Part shown: piece after piece, positions 33,372 through 44,466 of the stretch
How positions within the stretch are numbered: position 1 is the stretch's first letter
Layout: the number at the start of each line of letters is the position of its first letter
Origin: Xanthoparmelia taractica
Taxonomy: Eukaryota > Ascomycota > Lecanoromycetes > Lecanorales > Parmeliaceae
Assembly: GCA_033085395.1 (NCBI GenBank)
Contig: JANQBS010000166.1
Location: 26,646-90,645 of the forward strand
Direction of reading: 5' to 3'
DNA: 64,000 nucleotides
Program-made: the position numbers and the translations under genes
Notes under the pieces: generated by a model
The model's database searches: none
What the model saw: only the letters and a program-made list of their open reading frames with translations
Told to the model about the DNA's origin: nothing

Positions 33372-36300
33372 TCAGATATAAAACATCGTATTCTTAAGTT
33401 TCTGGTCGACCTGAACATCCGAATCCAGCGCCTCAGCCAGCACACGATTATCGTTCGCGCGGTTGTACGCCTGATCCGCAGCATTGTAAAACCTATCCAA
33501 ATAGCGCCTCGCCCTCTCGCACGCAATGTCTGCGTAGTAAGCCGGTGGGCAAATACTGACGGCCTTTGTCGCTCGGCCGAAGAGATAACACATGTTGTGC
33601 GTGAGGTTTTCCAACACATCTGCATTGTTTTTGAAATCCATGCCCTTTGGCAGCGGGCGATCTTTGAAGATTTCGTCGAGCAAAACGATGTAATGGGCCG
33701 GCCGGGCGGTGCCTTGAATAGCCATGTGGGACTGCAGGAAGAAATCCCAATTGCGCGCTTCGGTAATGCCGCGATCAACGACGGTACCGCCGACTGGATT
33801 CGACGTCCTAGAATCAATCTGTTCGATGCGGTTCGCAGTATCGTACATGGTGGTCGGATAAAAGCGCGTATTGTGACGTTTCCCTACGACGACGAATGTG
33901 ATGCGTGGTAGGCCTTCTCGTTGCAGAGGAGGGTCATAGATGTTCTGGCAAACAGGCCGGAGCTGCTTATCGACTTCCAACGCGAGTACAGTCTTGTACT
34001 GGCCCTCGGAGACGCCGTCACGGTAGATGAGAATGTTCTCTGGTAGACTGCCGTCTTCTATTCTCCAAAGCTCGAGGCGTGACTTAAACATTGAGCCTAA
34101 GGCGTCTACCATCTCCTGTCTGGCTGTGTTCTTATAGATATCTGCGGGCCATTGGGCAAGCTCCTTGTCAATGCTGGCTACCATGGCCGCGATACTAGGT
34201 GCATTCTTGTTCGATCCCGGCGCTGGATGTGTGACGTCGTAACCAACAACCATGGTCTTTCCCTCGGAGACGAGTCCGAGTTGGGCCTCTTCGAGCGCGT
34301 GTTTGGTGCCGCCGAGTTTCAGGTCGAATTTGTGCGCGACATTGGCCAAATATTTTGGGTCACCTTTGAAGAATTTGTTGTACGAGCCCACAACGCATGT
34401 GGTATGGATGCCATACCTTACATCCCCATAGTGTTTGACTTTGTTGTACAACGGGGTGTGTTTCTTGGGTAATACCACGAGGAGAAACTCGAAGTCCTTC
34501 GCGAGTGCGCATATCTTGGCTTCCAACCGAGGGTCCTTCTCGTCGCTAATGACAACAAATTCCGTTCTCTGCGGTTGACTGCACTCCATACCGCAATTTC
34601 GGAGTTCTCTTGTGAACGCTTCTAGGTGACCGTTCAAGCTTGCGCTGTTTCGACTACCTTGACCACCCATGGTGATGCTCAAGCAAGTCCATTTACCTAA
34701 TGGTTTTGGGTTGAAGGATTTGCGTCCCTACATATTCCATTCGGCAAATCTGATGTTAGCGTCTAGCTATCCTGGACCATATTTTACTTTTAGATGGACC
34801 AAAATGCGACCTTTGACCGTGAGCAGCTCTTTTTGGACGTTCAGACCAAATTTAACCTACAAGGTTACATCAACCCATGCCACTGCTCTCTGAGATGGAG
34901 ACAAGCCGTCTTACCAGTGAAGGATTCTTTTCCGATGAGAGCCCAACGAGGCCGAAGCCTTTATCCTTAATCGACTTCGCATTCTCCCACGGCTTACGTA
35001 CGGCGAACTTATGCATTTTGTCTATCAGCTCAGGGCTCAGCTTTGGGCTGTAGACCTGCCCGGGAATGACCCAGCAGAAGTAGGGATTTAGGTATACAGG
35101 ACGATGTTCGTTCCCTACATTGACAACAGGGTACCCTATATCTTGTTTGATATGATACACTATTATTGTGTTAGTGATGCAGCTCAGGTCTTCTTGTCGG
35201 GTATATCTACCATCTCGGACGTATCTTGAGACTGACGTATACTCGTTCGTCGGTGCGCGACCTCGAGTACCACCAGCCTTAGCAGTGTCTCCACCTCCGC
35301 CCTTCTTTTTACGCATGGCCTCATCGATCTCAGCCTGTGTTTTGTTCATTTTTTCTAGCGAGTCGTAGAATAGTACATCCCTCGGCCCTGCACCAAAAGA
35401 TTGTACTTTCGGCGGATATGCCAAGAGGCGACCGTCATCCACGTGAGCAAGCCCATGAATGCGCCTAACTTTGATTACGCCCTCCGGATTATCTTCCTTG
35501 GTCATACAGAATTTGACACGAAGGCCTTGCAAGAAAATCTCAAGATATTGAAGACTGTAATTGGCATTCGTAGCCGACTTGAGAACCTCTTTGGTCACCT
35601 TATTCACTTCGGTAGTCTGCTTCTCAAAGATTGACATGAAATACGTCAACCTCCACGCCTGCTGCCCAACCTTGTAGAAAGTTGAGTGACTGATGTTGAC
35701 GTTGACTAGAACGCGCGAAGTGGCGAGCCGAACACTAGAATAGAAACCTCGCACAGCAGAGAGACAATGGAGAAGATCGAGCTCATCACCCCCTCCATCG
35801 ATTGGGAAAGCTTTGCGGCCGAGAGTTGTGGTGTCTTTCGAAGTCCTTGCGTGATGCCTGAGGAAAATGTTGAGAGCCTGTACGAGCCATTCTCTGTTCT
35901 CGAATGCTCCGTAAGTCGGTAAGGACTTCAGGTACTTTTCCAGGTACGAGAGATCGAACGAATCAATCTCTTCCACCGTGATCTTGTAAATTTTAGCTCT
36001 ATCCGAGATATGGCTCTCCCCTTCCATCTGCTACCGCAATATTGTAATCATAGGATTTCGGGGTAGCTGTTTTATGGAAAGCAAGGTAGCGCTAAAGTCA
36101 GACACAGCATAATCTTTGAATCTAGCATAATCATTATGAGCTAGTAGAAGCTCGATGATACGACCAAGTTGCTTGCCTGAAGGTCCATCCTTCTTACTGG
36201 CTTTAGCTTTGCTGTCTTTGTTCAGGGAAGAGCTTTGCGTTGAGCCACGTGCTGTAGCTGCAGTACTCGATTCGCCTTCAACTGTGGATGTAACAATGTC

Positions 36301-36683
36301 CTTTTCAGAGGATGCCTCCTCGACCTTGATAGCATAACGGTAGAAGACTGCTTTCGTGAGAATCATGTGGAAGTAGTTTGTCCATAGCTTGATTGGTTCT
36401 CCTGTAGTGCCATAGCCGGGCCGGCGAGGGAGGTCAGTGCGCCAATCATCTTTGTCAAGCACCTCGTCAAGCTCGTGCCCAAATCTGAGGTCCTTCAAGG
36501 CCAGATCATTGCTCTTGGCGCCTCGAACAAGTTGGTCCTCCAAACCGGTAACCTACTGGTCTGGTTCCGGAATCCTAGAGTGCCCAGAGCTATGGAAATC
36601 AGTTTGAATGCCAACGAAAAAGGAATTTGACGTCCTTACAAGTATACCTGTGGCAATTCTTTTTCCTGTATTCTGCTAGACAT
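33372..36683 (-). pseudogene. Argonaute (N-PAZ-MID-PIWI) interrupted by three in-frame UAG codons
   Basis: Exons (complement): 33372..34856, 34915..36552 and 36648..36683; 1053 codons, the normal length for a fungal Argonaute. Introns at 34857-34914 (GTAAGA...TGTAG) and 36553-36647 (GTATAC...AGTAG) join frames cleanly. The N and linker regions ('YLEKYLKSLPTYGAF', 'ALNIFLRHHA') lead to PAZ ('VKFCMTKEDNPEGVIKVRRIHGLA'), MID ('GKWTCLSI', 'EFVVISDEKD') and PIWI. PIWI keeps the slicer tetrad: Asp765 ('GYDVTHP'), Glu806 ('RQE'), Asp838 ('YRDG') and His946 ('RPAHY'). The frame is otherwise perfect, but codons 186 (36031-36033), 588 (34767-34769) and 601 (34728-34730) are TAG. Each is one C-to-T change from CAG in a CpA context, as RIP makes. 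The alternative is recoding of UAG by RNA editing. It belongs to the RNA-silencing family of QDE-2-like proteins. Start at 36683 is inferred from the small first exon. Confidence 0.85.
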
Positions 36684-37981
36684 TGCGGACTCTAATATGT
36701 AGGGACCGATCCCCTAGCAACCGTGTTATTAAAGTGATTGTTAACCAGGAGTTTGTCCCAAGTAGCATGAATTGAATCTAAGGGTTTGAACTCCGGTCGT
36801 ACGCTGAAAACTTTGTTGAAGAGTGGAATGATGACCTTTTGTACTCGGAGGCCGTGCAGCTTGCTGCAAGTAGGCAACATGCTAAGTTGATGCACAGCAG
36901 ACCGCCTCCAAAGCAAACAAAAAGAAGCAACACGGGTGCACACACGGGTGCAAACATGGGAAGATTAGGAGTTGCGCAACGTGTCCCATTACCTTGAAAG
37001 CAATTGACGTGAGTAGCAACTGAGCAATAACCTACCCACCTGCATTATCTTTTTGCATAGATATTTAATTCTTCTTCCCTGTCATTGGCATGTGATCTTC
37101 TCGGGAAGCTACTGCTTACCAACAAATCCGAGGATGTTTGACAGCAATGCCATTTGAAACGCTGGCTTTGCATTTGACGTAGTCGCAGCATCAGACAATT
37201 CGCAGAATCGGCACAGGCGTTTGACATCCATAGCCCAGGTAACTAATTCTGTCCAGGACTCATCGTCCGATATAGGTACTTTATCGCTCATACACATGTA
37301 GTGGACAGTGGAATAGAGCTGTGAGAGACATTGACAAGATACAGCCCATTGTAATTGACGGAGAGAAAGTATGAAAAGTAACGAGCGAGTCAGCACCAAA
37401 AGTCCTGATCAGCGCCAGCGCCAGCCCTAACCCTAATTATGGAAGACAAGCTCTACAGAATCATTGTATGGTGGGGGGAGCTTCTGCGCAGCCCTTCAAT
37501 CGGCGGCATTAGTCGATTTTTTTTCTCGATCGTGATGAGGATCCTTGGTGTAGACTATGGATCATTTTGACGCTGGTATATGTATCTCTGCGGCTCAGTA
37601 AGATTAAACCGCCCTCATGTATGAGTACGCTATAACTTGTGCTTGTTAAAGTAAAATTCTGATGTCAAATGGGAGACGGAATAGAATTGGGGTGTCATGC
37701 GGAGTGAGCTTCTATCAGCATGATTAAAGTGGCGACTTTTTATCGGCAAGTGATATGACTTCTCGATTCACTGTTGCCATCCAAGCATGGAGACCTCGAC
37801 GTTATGTCTCACTACGTCAATCGACGCTTAGGAAAATCAATACTCGGTACATGGATCTTACAAAGGCCTTGAAAGAGAGTGAACATAACGACAATGTACA
37901 TCAAACCAAATGAATGTTGAAGCCAACCGCATTGGCTCCCCTACGAACAGCTTTCCTTCTTCTCCACTGCACTTTAGGCGT
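36684..37981. other. Intergenic spacer upstream of Argonaute and downstream of the S53 peptidase
   Basis: No gene recognised. It contains two adjoining telomere-type CCCTAA units at 37425-37436. Confidence 0.45.
37425..37436. repeat. Interstitial telomere-like motif (two CCCTAA units)
   Basis: Two head-to-tail CCCTAA units, the fungal telomere repeat unit in reverse complement. The length is short enough to be chance. Confidence 0.4.
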
Positions 37982-40222
37982 TCAAGACAAAGCCATAAAG
38001 ACTGGTAACATCTTCCCGTAATTAGGGGTACCAAGCCCCGTTACCGGGTCCCAGCCAGCCACGGCGGTAAAGCCAGAAGTTCCACAGCCTTGGTTCCCAC
38101 CAGAAGTGATGTCGTTCATCATTGAGGGGTTCGCGTATAGGGTAGGGTTGATGAAGCCGACGGGTCCCTTGCCAGAGTTGGCACGTTGCTCATTGATGAG
38201 AGTGATGATGGAACCGAATGTAGGTGAAGATGCGGAGGTGCCGTAGATTAAGCTGAGACTGCCGTCGACGGCTACAACGTAGTTTGCGCCGTTCGCCGCT
38301 ACGTCGGGATAGCCTCGCGTGGTCTGAGAATTGTTGTACTGAGTCGCGGTGTACGACGGCTTGTGGTTCGCGAAGTAGGAGCTGACGGCTGCAGACTGGT
38401 AGGGTGGCTTGGCGAAACGATTGCTGAACCCACCGCCGGAGTAGATGACGGTCTCGCAGGCCTCCTCCGGTGCGGTGACGCTTGCGCCAGGGACAATTTG
38501 CGTCGCGCCTACGGAGGTGACATAGGGACTGCGTAGATCTTAGAGTTAGCCTTCGCAATGGACATAAGGAGATGAAGTGCTCGCCACTGTACGTACCACG
38601 TTCCAGGAAAGGACGGGTTGAAAGTACCGGAGCCGCCTGTGTTGTAGGTCCCGCCGGCACACTTGGGCTTGGTGCAGCATTGGCCACCGTTTCCGGCAAC
38701 GCCGTAGTCGCCCGAGGAGTACAAGACGGTGACTCCCTGCATACCCAGCTTCATATACCTAGCGTGTACGAGTGTTAATCATGAGATCCACTAAACTGTG
38801 GCTGGAGATTTACTCACTCATTGCATTGTCGTGTCTCATATGCTGCTGACAGGTCTGCTTCGTTGTACCCGTATGATGATGATATGACAGCTGTAGAGTT
38901 GTATCTGCCACAATCATGGCCCTTGTAGCCCCCAGAAGCGGTATCAGGGTAAATTGCGTCACTAGTCTTCGGTCAACTCATGGTCAACAGTACCTCAGAC
39001 AGATAAGCGTACTAAGTTGGATTGTCCCCGCCACCAGACGTACAGTAGGACCCGTCGACGCCGTCGAGAAAGTTGTTGAAAGAAGCACCTTCGACTAGGT
39101 CACCGGTCTGGTATAACGTGACCGGCTGGGGGTACACTGTGGTGTATCAGTACGCAGAGGACGGAACAATCAAGAAAACCAGGGTGTTTCACATACCGAG
39201 GGCAATAGCATACTCAAGATCAAGATCAGATTCGCCGTTATCGTTAAAGCTCTGCGTAGTAGTCTGGTCTACCCCGCCATCAATCGAATCGAGTACAGGG
39301 GCAGTGCCAGCGGGAATTTCTCGTGCCAGATTGCTATAGAAAAGGTTGAGGTCCGTTTGCAGATAGGCTTGAGGAGTGTACTCGACGATACCGTAGGAAG
39401 ACTTGGCGAGGGTGCCATTGGTGAAATTGTAAAGGGCACGTAGACAATCTGGCGTGATCTGGGTATTGCATGTACTTAGGTCGAAAGGTTGTGGTGCAAC
39501 GTCGGCTGTTGGGCCTGAGATCGTTGGACCCTTTTTGGGCAAGAAGCCATTGTTGGTTGTATCACCAGGTCGGGAGATTCCGTCGCGCTTTCGTTTGCGT
39601 TGCTCTGGATCCCCTACAATTTTGGTGTCGAAGTGAATGGTTGGCATGATAAGATCGATATGCTGCGAAAGTTCTTGCGGGACGCTGTACTCGTCGCAAG
39701 CAATGTGTTTCTGTCCAGTAGAGTGTTCGTAAATCTTGTACTCCGTCTTCAATAGATCCTCTACTTCGGCGATACTGGCATTGACATTGAGCCAATTCCT
39801 ACCACGTGAGAGAGATATACGAGACGCTTCGATGCCGGATGTCACAAGCCAATTGCGCACGGCATCAATAGACTCTGGTTGAGGCGCAAACAGTTCTATG
39901 ATCTACCTCAATGTTAGTTGGTAGTATGCACTAGGCTTGAAAAGCTACTTACTTCGTCGGCAGTCAAATGTTTGCCGTACTTTTCACTGGTGGGGTCAGA
40001 CACTTCCATCAAGATGCTGTCACCCCGGTGCAGGTTGCTTTCAGTCAGACCAATGCGGACGGGGAGTGTGATGCGTCCATCGGGCTTAGCGCCCTGCACT
40101 GCTGACCAAGTAGAGGATTCGCTGCGCTTCTCATGTACCACATGGTTGGCGGATGTTGGAAGAGCGTTGGAGAGCGTCGCAAACGCAGCAGTTGCTGCGG
40201 CGGTAAGTATTGGTAGAAGCAT
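37982..40222 (-). CDS. Secreted sedolisin-family (S53) peptidase, tripeptidyl-peptidase type
   Basis: Exons (complement): 37982..38528, 38597..38758, 38818..38961, 39013..39136, 39197..39902 and 39953..40222; 650 residues. All five introns are 50-68 nt with GT-AG ends and keep frame. The signal peptide (MLLPILTAAATAAFATLSNALP) leads to a pro-domain ('SDPTSEKYGKHLTADE', 'VRNWLVTSGIEASRISLSRGRNWL') with a 'KRKRDG' processing site, then the catalytic domain. The Ser-Glu-Asp triad is visible: Glu314 and Asp318 in 'GESDLDLEYAIAL', and Ser567 in 'YGTSASSP'. 'VTVLYSSGDYGVAG' carries the oxyanion Asp, and 'TRGYPDVAANG' and 'NPTLYANPSMMNDIT' (calcium site) complete the fold. It is an acid peptidase releasing tripeptides or cleaving internally in the extracellular space. 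Intact. Confidence 0.93.
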
Positions 40223-43200
40223 TTGGAAGTGCCTGTGGGGATTATCGATGCATCAAAAAGAGCCATGTCCTTGGGGTCCACCGCCCTTTTATGCATAGCT
40301 GGCACGTAGTCCTCAGCTGCACACACGTGTCCGAGCCGATTACGAATCCCACACATTGTACGGGTTGACACATCCATTTGACATATCCTATGCTGCCACA
40401 CACATGTAAATTTGGCCTTTCCTCAGCCAAGGAGTTGCCGAGCACAAGACGAAAAGAGCAGGAGATCTTCAGGAATCCATGTGAATGCGGCAAACCACAG
40501 CTTCCAGAATTGAAGCGGGATCGTCCTACTGAGCGATGACTGACAGTGCTCAAAGGGTTGAGGGGGGTGTGCAACGCGGAATGCGGCACTACTGACATAG
40601 AACACGGCACTCACAAGCAACAGAGGGTGTATCCGCGGAGGAATAAGTCTCTTGGTTACGAAGTATTTTGGCATCATGTTAACTATGGCCTTAGTATCAA
40701 AGCCGATCTTCTGATCCTTGGAGTCATTATGAACCAGAAGGCACCGGCGATAAGACGGGCACACCAATGGGATTTGATATGCAGCAGAACTTTCCCGGGA
40801 CTTAAGCCAGTATCGAAGACGTTTGATTCTGCAATCGTCGTACCGAGATACATTACGGCACAAGGGGATACAGGAGGTATGTTCCTTGTGACATCGCTCA
40901 AGAGACCACGGCAATGTACCCTATGAGGTTCTTTGATCCGTAGCCACCAACATCTTGACTTTCCGGAGAAGTATGGTTTGCAATGAGAGTATTTGTGGTT
41001 CTGTAGACTGATAGAATGAAGGGTTGGTAATAAGAATAAGACTTTGGAAAAGATAAGGGGGGCTTGGCGGAAAGCGGATCTTTGGGCCTTTTTGCAGGAT
41101 GTGCACGCGATATAGTCTGCATTAGGCAGGAGCGCCATACCCGACAAGCTAGGACATGGCCAGTGGGATGGAAGTGAATGCTGCCTAATGCAGGTCAATG
41201 CAGATTTGAACAGAAGGAAGCTGTCACAATGGAATCCGTCCCTTTCTGCTATCAGGAGACGACCGGACCATCCCGAGCGGGCAAGGAATCAAAATAAGGA
41301 AGAAGGCGGGGAGAAGTAGCAGAAAAGGGAAGTTACTCTTGTGCAAGTCCCGTGCTAGATATGTGGAGGAATTGGAGGACTATACTATCCCTCGAGCTTG
41401 TTGTGCCATTACCGTAGAAGAGGCAGGAGGGTAAACTGTACCTCTTCGTTCATCTTATCTCTGGAAAGCAGCCGAGTGGGGCGCCAAAGAGGATGTAAGC
41501 TAAGAAGGAATCGGTTAGTCCGCCAAGGCAGCCTAGACCATTAGCTCGGACAGAATTCTTGCTCCCGCTTAGAGCCCAAGGAGGACAGCCCCGGATAGCA
41601 AGCCCGGATAGCGCACCCGGGGGCCCTACCTTGAGCTGACTTTTGGGCCAGGATAGGTGAACGACCTTGCAGGCATGTATCATTCTTTCCAACATACCTT
41701 TGTAGACGTGAAAACCACCCCGTACACCACACTACCCCAGCCTTCTAGTTTTGCCAGGCTGCTGAAGTCCATCGAGGCTATGGCGTTCTTCGTCCCAACA
41801 TCAAGGCTGACAGCCGAGATGCCCCTACACCAACATTGTAGTTAGCTTCGGTTTGCCTCTTTGCATTCTCGCCTGTTGCGCCGGGGGTCCGGGCTGTTGA
41901 GGGATCACCTACGCCAGGCAGTGGTCTTCGGGAGGTTCTGTTGAGCATCATGACGCTGATGGCGCACTGGGGTTTCCATTGATTAGTTGGTGGCTGCCTA
42001 GGAGCACAAGACACTCCCACTCGGCCACATCACCAACATTCTAATCACCCAACAGTGGGTGGCGAGTCCCGGACAACGGCAACCCATCATTGCGACCCAG
42101 AATAGTTCAGAAAGACCCGACGGGAAGATGGTGTTATTCTCATATGGGGTCGGACTGGGGCCTTCTGAACAATGGTCTAGCCGTGAGAGGCGGCACTGGC
42201 ATGGTAAGACTAGTCAGTGTATGAGGCACTTCGATGAGATCTCACGGGCGGATACTAATCTTTAGGAGTAGCATTCACCATATCGGGCCAATTCTTCGAA
42301 ACCACGACAAATTTCGACCTGTCAAGGAGGCCGCGCATGGCACCACCACTTAGCTATGCCGTGCAAGACATCTGTGCCGTCGACATAATCTCGACCTCCA
42401 CATCGCTGCTTTGCCACATTCTCCGTCAGGTGACAACTCTTGTGGGAGAGATGTGGAAAGGATCAGCTACTTGGCCTCGCGCTTTGATGGCGAGGTTGAG
42501 AGCATCATTCATGTTGGAGTGGTGAGAGCGGCTCGATACACTTCAGCTCTGGGGGCGCTTTCGCTTCGGCACTTGGGTCGCTTCGATCGAGTGGTGATTG
42601 GTCTCCTTGAGACGACATCTCCGAGAACGCCAGACATCCACACCTTATTTCAATGTCAAGCCACGCGTACTCAATCCGGTTAGCCGCATCGTCACGCAAG
42701 CCGAATCATATTTCCGTGGTGTAATCTAGGCAGCTCGGAACCTTTAGATCATGTATCCGCTACTACGCTTCACGTTTCACGGCTTACACATACTGTTACA
42801 GGTAGACGAGTCAGATATGCCCTATCGCCGTCTAGTCGTGGAGAGATCTTAGAGGTCTGTCGCTCCCTCTAAAAGCACTTATGTACATGACTCAATTTTA
42901 ACAGTTAGAATCCCACATGTTGCTGTAAAAGAAGTGCTGCCCTTGGAGACCAGGGCCTAAACTGCATGGTCATCACTGGAACGAGGTCTAAAACAACCCA
43001 CCTTTGGATCCTTCATCCGAAGATTCTCATGATCTTCTTCCAACTTGTATAATCTGGTGCTGAATCCTACGCTTGTGTTGATTCAAGCCGATTTACCGCC
43101 TTATTTCCGCTTCCACAGAATTGCATCCCTCTCCTGGGATACATTAGCCTCATTTGTTGATGACACCATGCCTGCCTCGAGAAAGCGCTTCAACTTAATC

Positions 43201-43763
43201 AACTATCTGTCCATCCATCCCTCTCGTGCCCGATTAGACGTCTTTCGAGGCCCCCCATCCCTTCTGGTGCTAGTCAAGACAGTCAGTTATATGGAACACC
43301 ATCATTATTCATAAACTGACAGTAAAAATAAGGGCCTTCGATCCCTGTCAGGGATCAACCGCCAACATCAGACACGATCACCCTATCTGAACCGCGTCCT
43401 GTCGGAGAAGTCTGTGGAAAGACGAGCCTGTTATCCGAATAGATGTGAATATTTCCTACTTTGTGAAAAACATCCCTAAAAGCGATTTCAACCACATGAT
43501 GACTCTACCTTAGTCGCCGTCTTCTTCGAGGTGATCGCAACACTTTGCAAGCATCCTGCGTGTCAGTCACTATGAGGCTTTCAATGAAGCAAATATCTAC
43601 AAAGGCATCCCCCTTCATGGAATAGTCCTGCACAGCATTCGAAAGTCCAAGAATCGGCTGCATCGAGAGGAAAAAAGCCACCGTCTACAATACATCACCT
43701 CATTCTTACCACATTCGAACATCTCATCCCACGCAGAGTGCATTCACCACAACAAGCTCCATC
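40223..43763. other. Long intergenic spacer, 3.5 kb
   Basis: Bases 40223-40320 are the promoter of the S53 peptidase. No other coding sequence is recognised; the frames at 40423-41198 and 42059-42699 on both strands lack protein character. A short direct repeat of CCCGGATAGC occurs twice around 41590-41612. Confidence 0.45.
40284..40294 (-). promoter_or_regulatory. TATA-like box of S53 peptidase gene
   Basis: On the minus strand it reads CATAAAAGGG, about 65 nt upstream of the ATG at 40222. Confidence 0.45.
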
Positions 43764-44466
43764 ATGCATACCTCCTCGCTTCTGATGCTAGGTGTCACCA
43801 CGCTCACTACCCCCATCGGCAGAAGCGCTGCCTTGGGTATCGACTGTCGTGGGTCAGGTCTATGCGATCGCGCTTCCTTGAGTAGCTCATCTGGCAAGAT
43901 TGTGCTGATTTACGCGCCGAGGTATGGGCTTCATTGAGAGACAGGTCAACCACGTACCGCGACGGCGCATACAGTTCGTACTCCTCTATATTCCTTTCCA
44001 TGGCACAACCGTCACCCTACCAAGACAGAGGCTGAAGGTCAAAATTGCAGAGTCATTTGCATCAGTCAGGCCGACACGGTCACAATATCTGCGGCAGCTG
44101 TTGTCGAGTACGATGGTGCCAGCAGATCTCTCAGTCCGAGTAGCGACAACATCATTGGGCACGGGTGGCAAATGTAAGTGCTTCTTCGACACCTTGGGCA
44201 CATTCCCTCTCAATTCTTGGGCTACACCACCCAAGGAAGCACATATCTCGGCCCAACGCCTATTTAATATTAGAACTGCCCGCTGACTCAAGCACCCTAC
44301 CAAGCCTCCCTCTTCCCTCAACGCGCTTCCCTCACCCTAGGCCAGATCAGGCCACGCACAGACGCCATTCTCGAACACGGCTGCAGTGCCTACGGTAGCG
44401 TTGCTCCCCATTTCGCAGATCAACGTAGCAACGACCCTGCTTATGGCACCCTGACTTTCAATTAAG
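43764..44466 (+). pseudogene. KP4 killer-toxin-like secreted protein gene, probably damaged
   Basis: The 5' part (43764-43921) encodes a signal peptide and the KP4 hallmark 'GIDCRGSGLC'. A second piece from 43945 encodes 'TTYRDGAY', a third (about 44052-44172) a 'VICISQAD' strand, and the last (about 44299-44466) the family C-terminus with 'SLTLGQIRP' and a closing Gly-Cys segment, stop at 44464-44466. A GTACTC...TTGCAG intron between pieces two and three fits frame. The gap between pieces one and two also fits frame with GT...AG ends but is only 23 nt. The third junction has a good donor (GTAAGT at 44173) but no acceptor that restores the C-terminal frame. KP4-type proteins block calcium channels of other fungi or plants. 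The gene is either degraded or has an unusual structure; I do not offer a joined product. Confidence 0.6.

Noticed and set aside
34728..34775. Hidden intron covering the two UAG codons in Argonaute exon 3
   Set aside because: The only GT/AG pairs are about 28 nt apart or shift the frame, and the intervening residues (LDANIRFAEWNM) match the Argonaute family, so the stops lie in coding sequence.
38529..38600. S53 peptidase donor at GTGGTA two codon positions upstream of GTACGT
   Set aside because: It would also keep a readable join but lose the family Cys. The GTACGT donor gives the expected TCPYVTSVG block.
15751..40222. A single secondary-metabolite cluster joining NmrA-like, monooxygenase and methyltransferase genes
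   Set aside because: The three lie tens of kilobases apart with unrelated genes between them, and no synthase or synthetase core enzyme is present.
40683..41198. 171-codon minus-strand frame in the spacer past the S53 gene
   Set aside because: There is no domain, signal, intron or codon bias. Its overlap with other open frames in the same stretch suggests chance.
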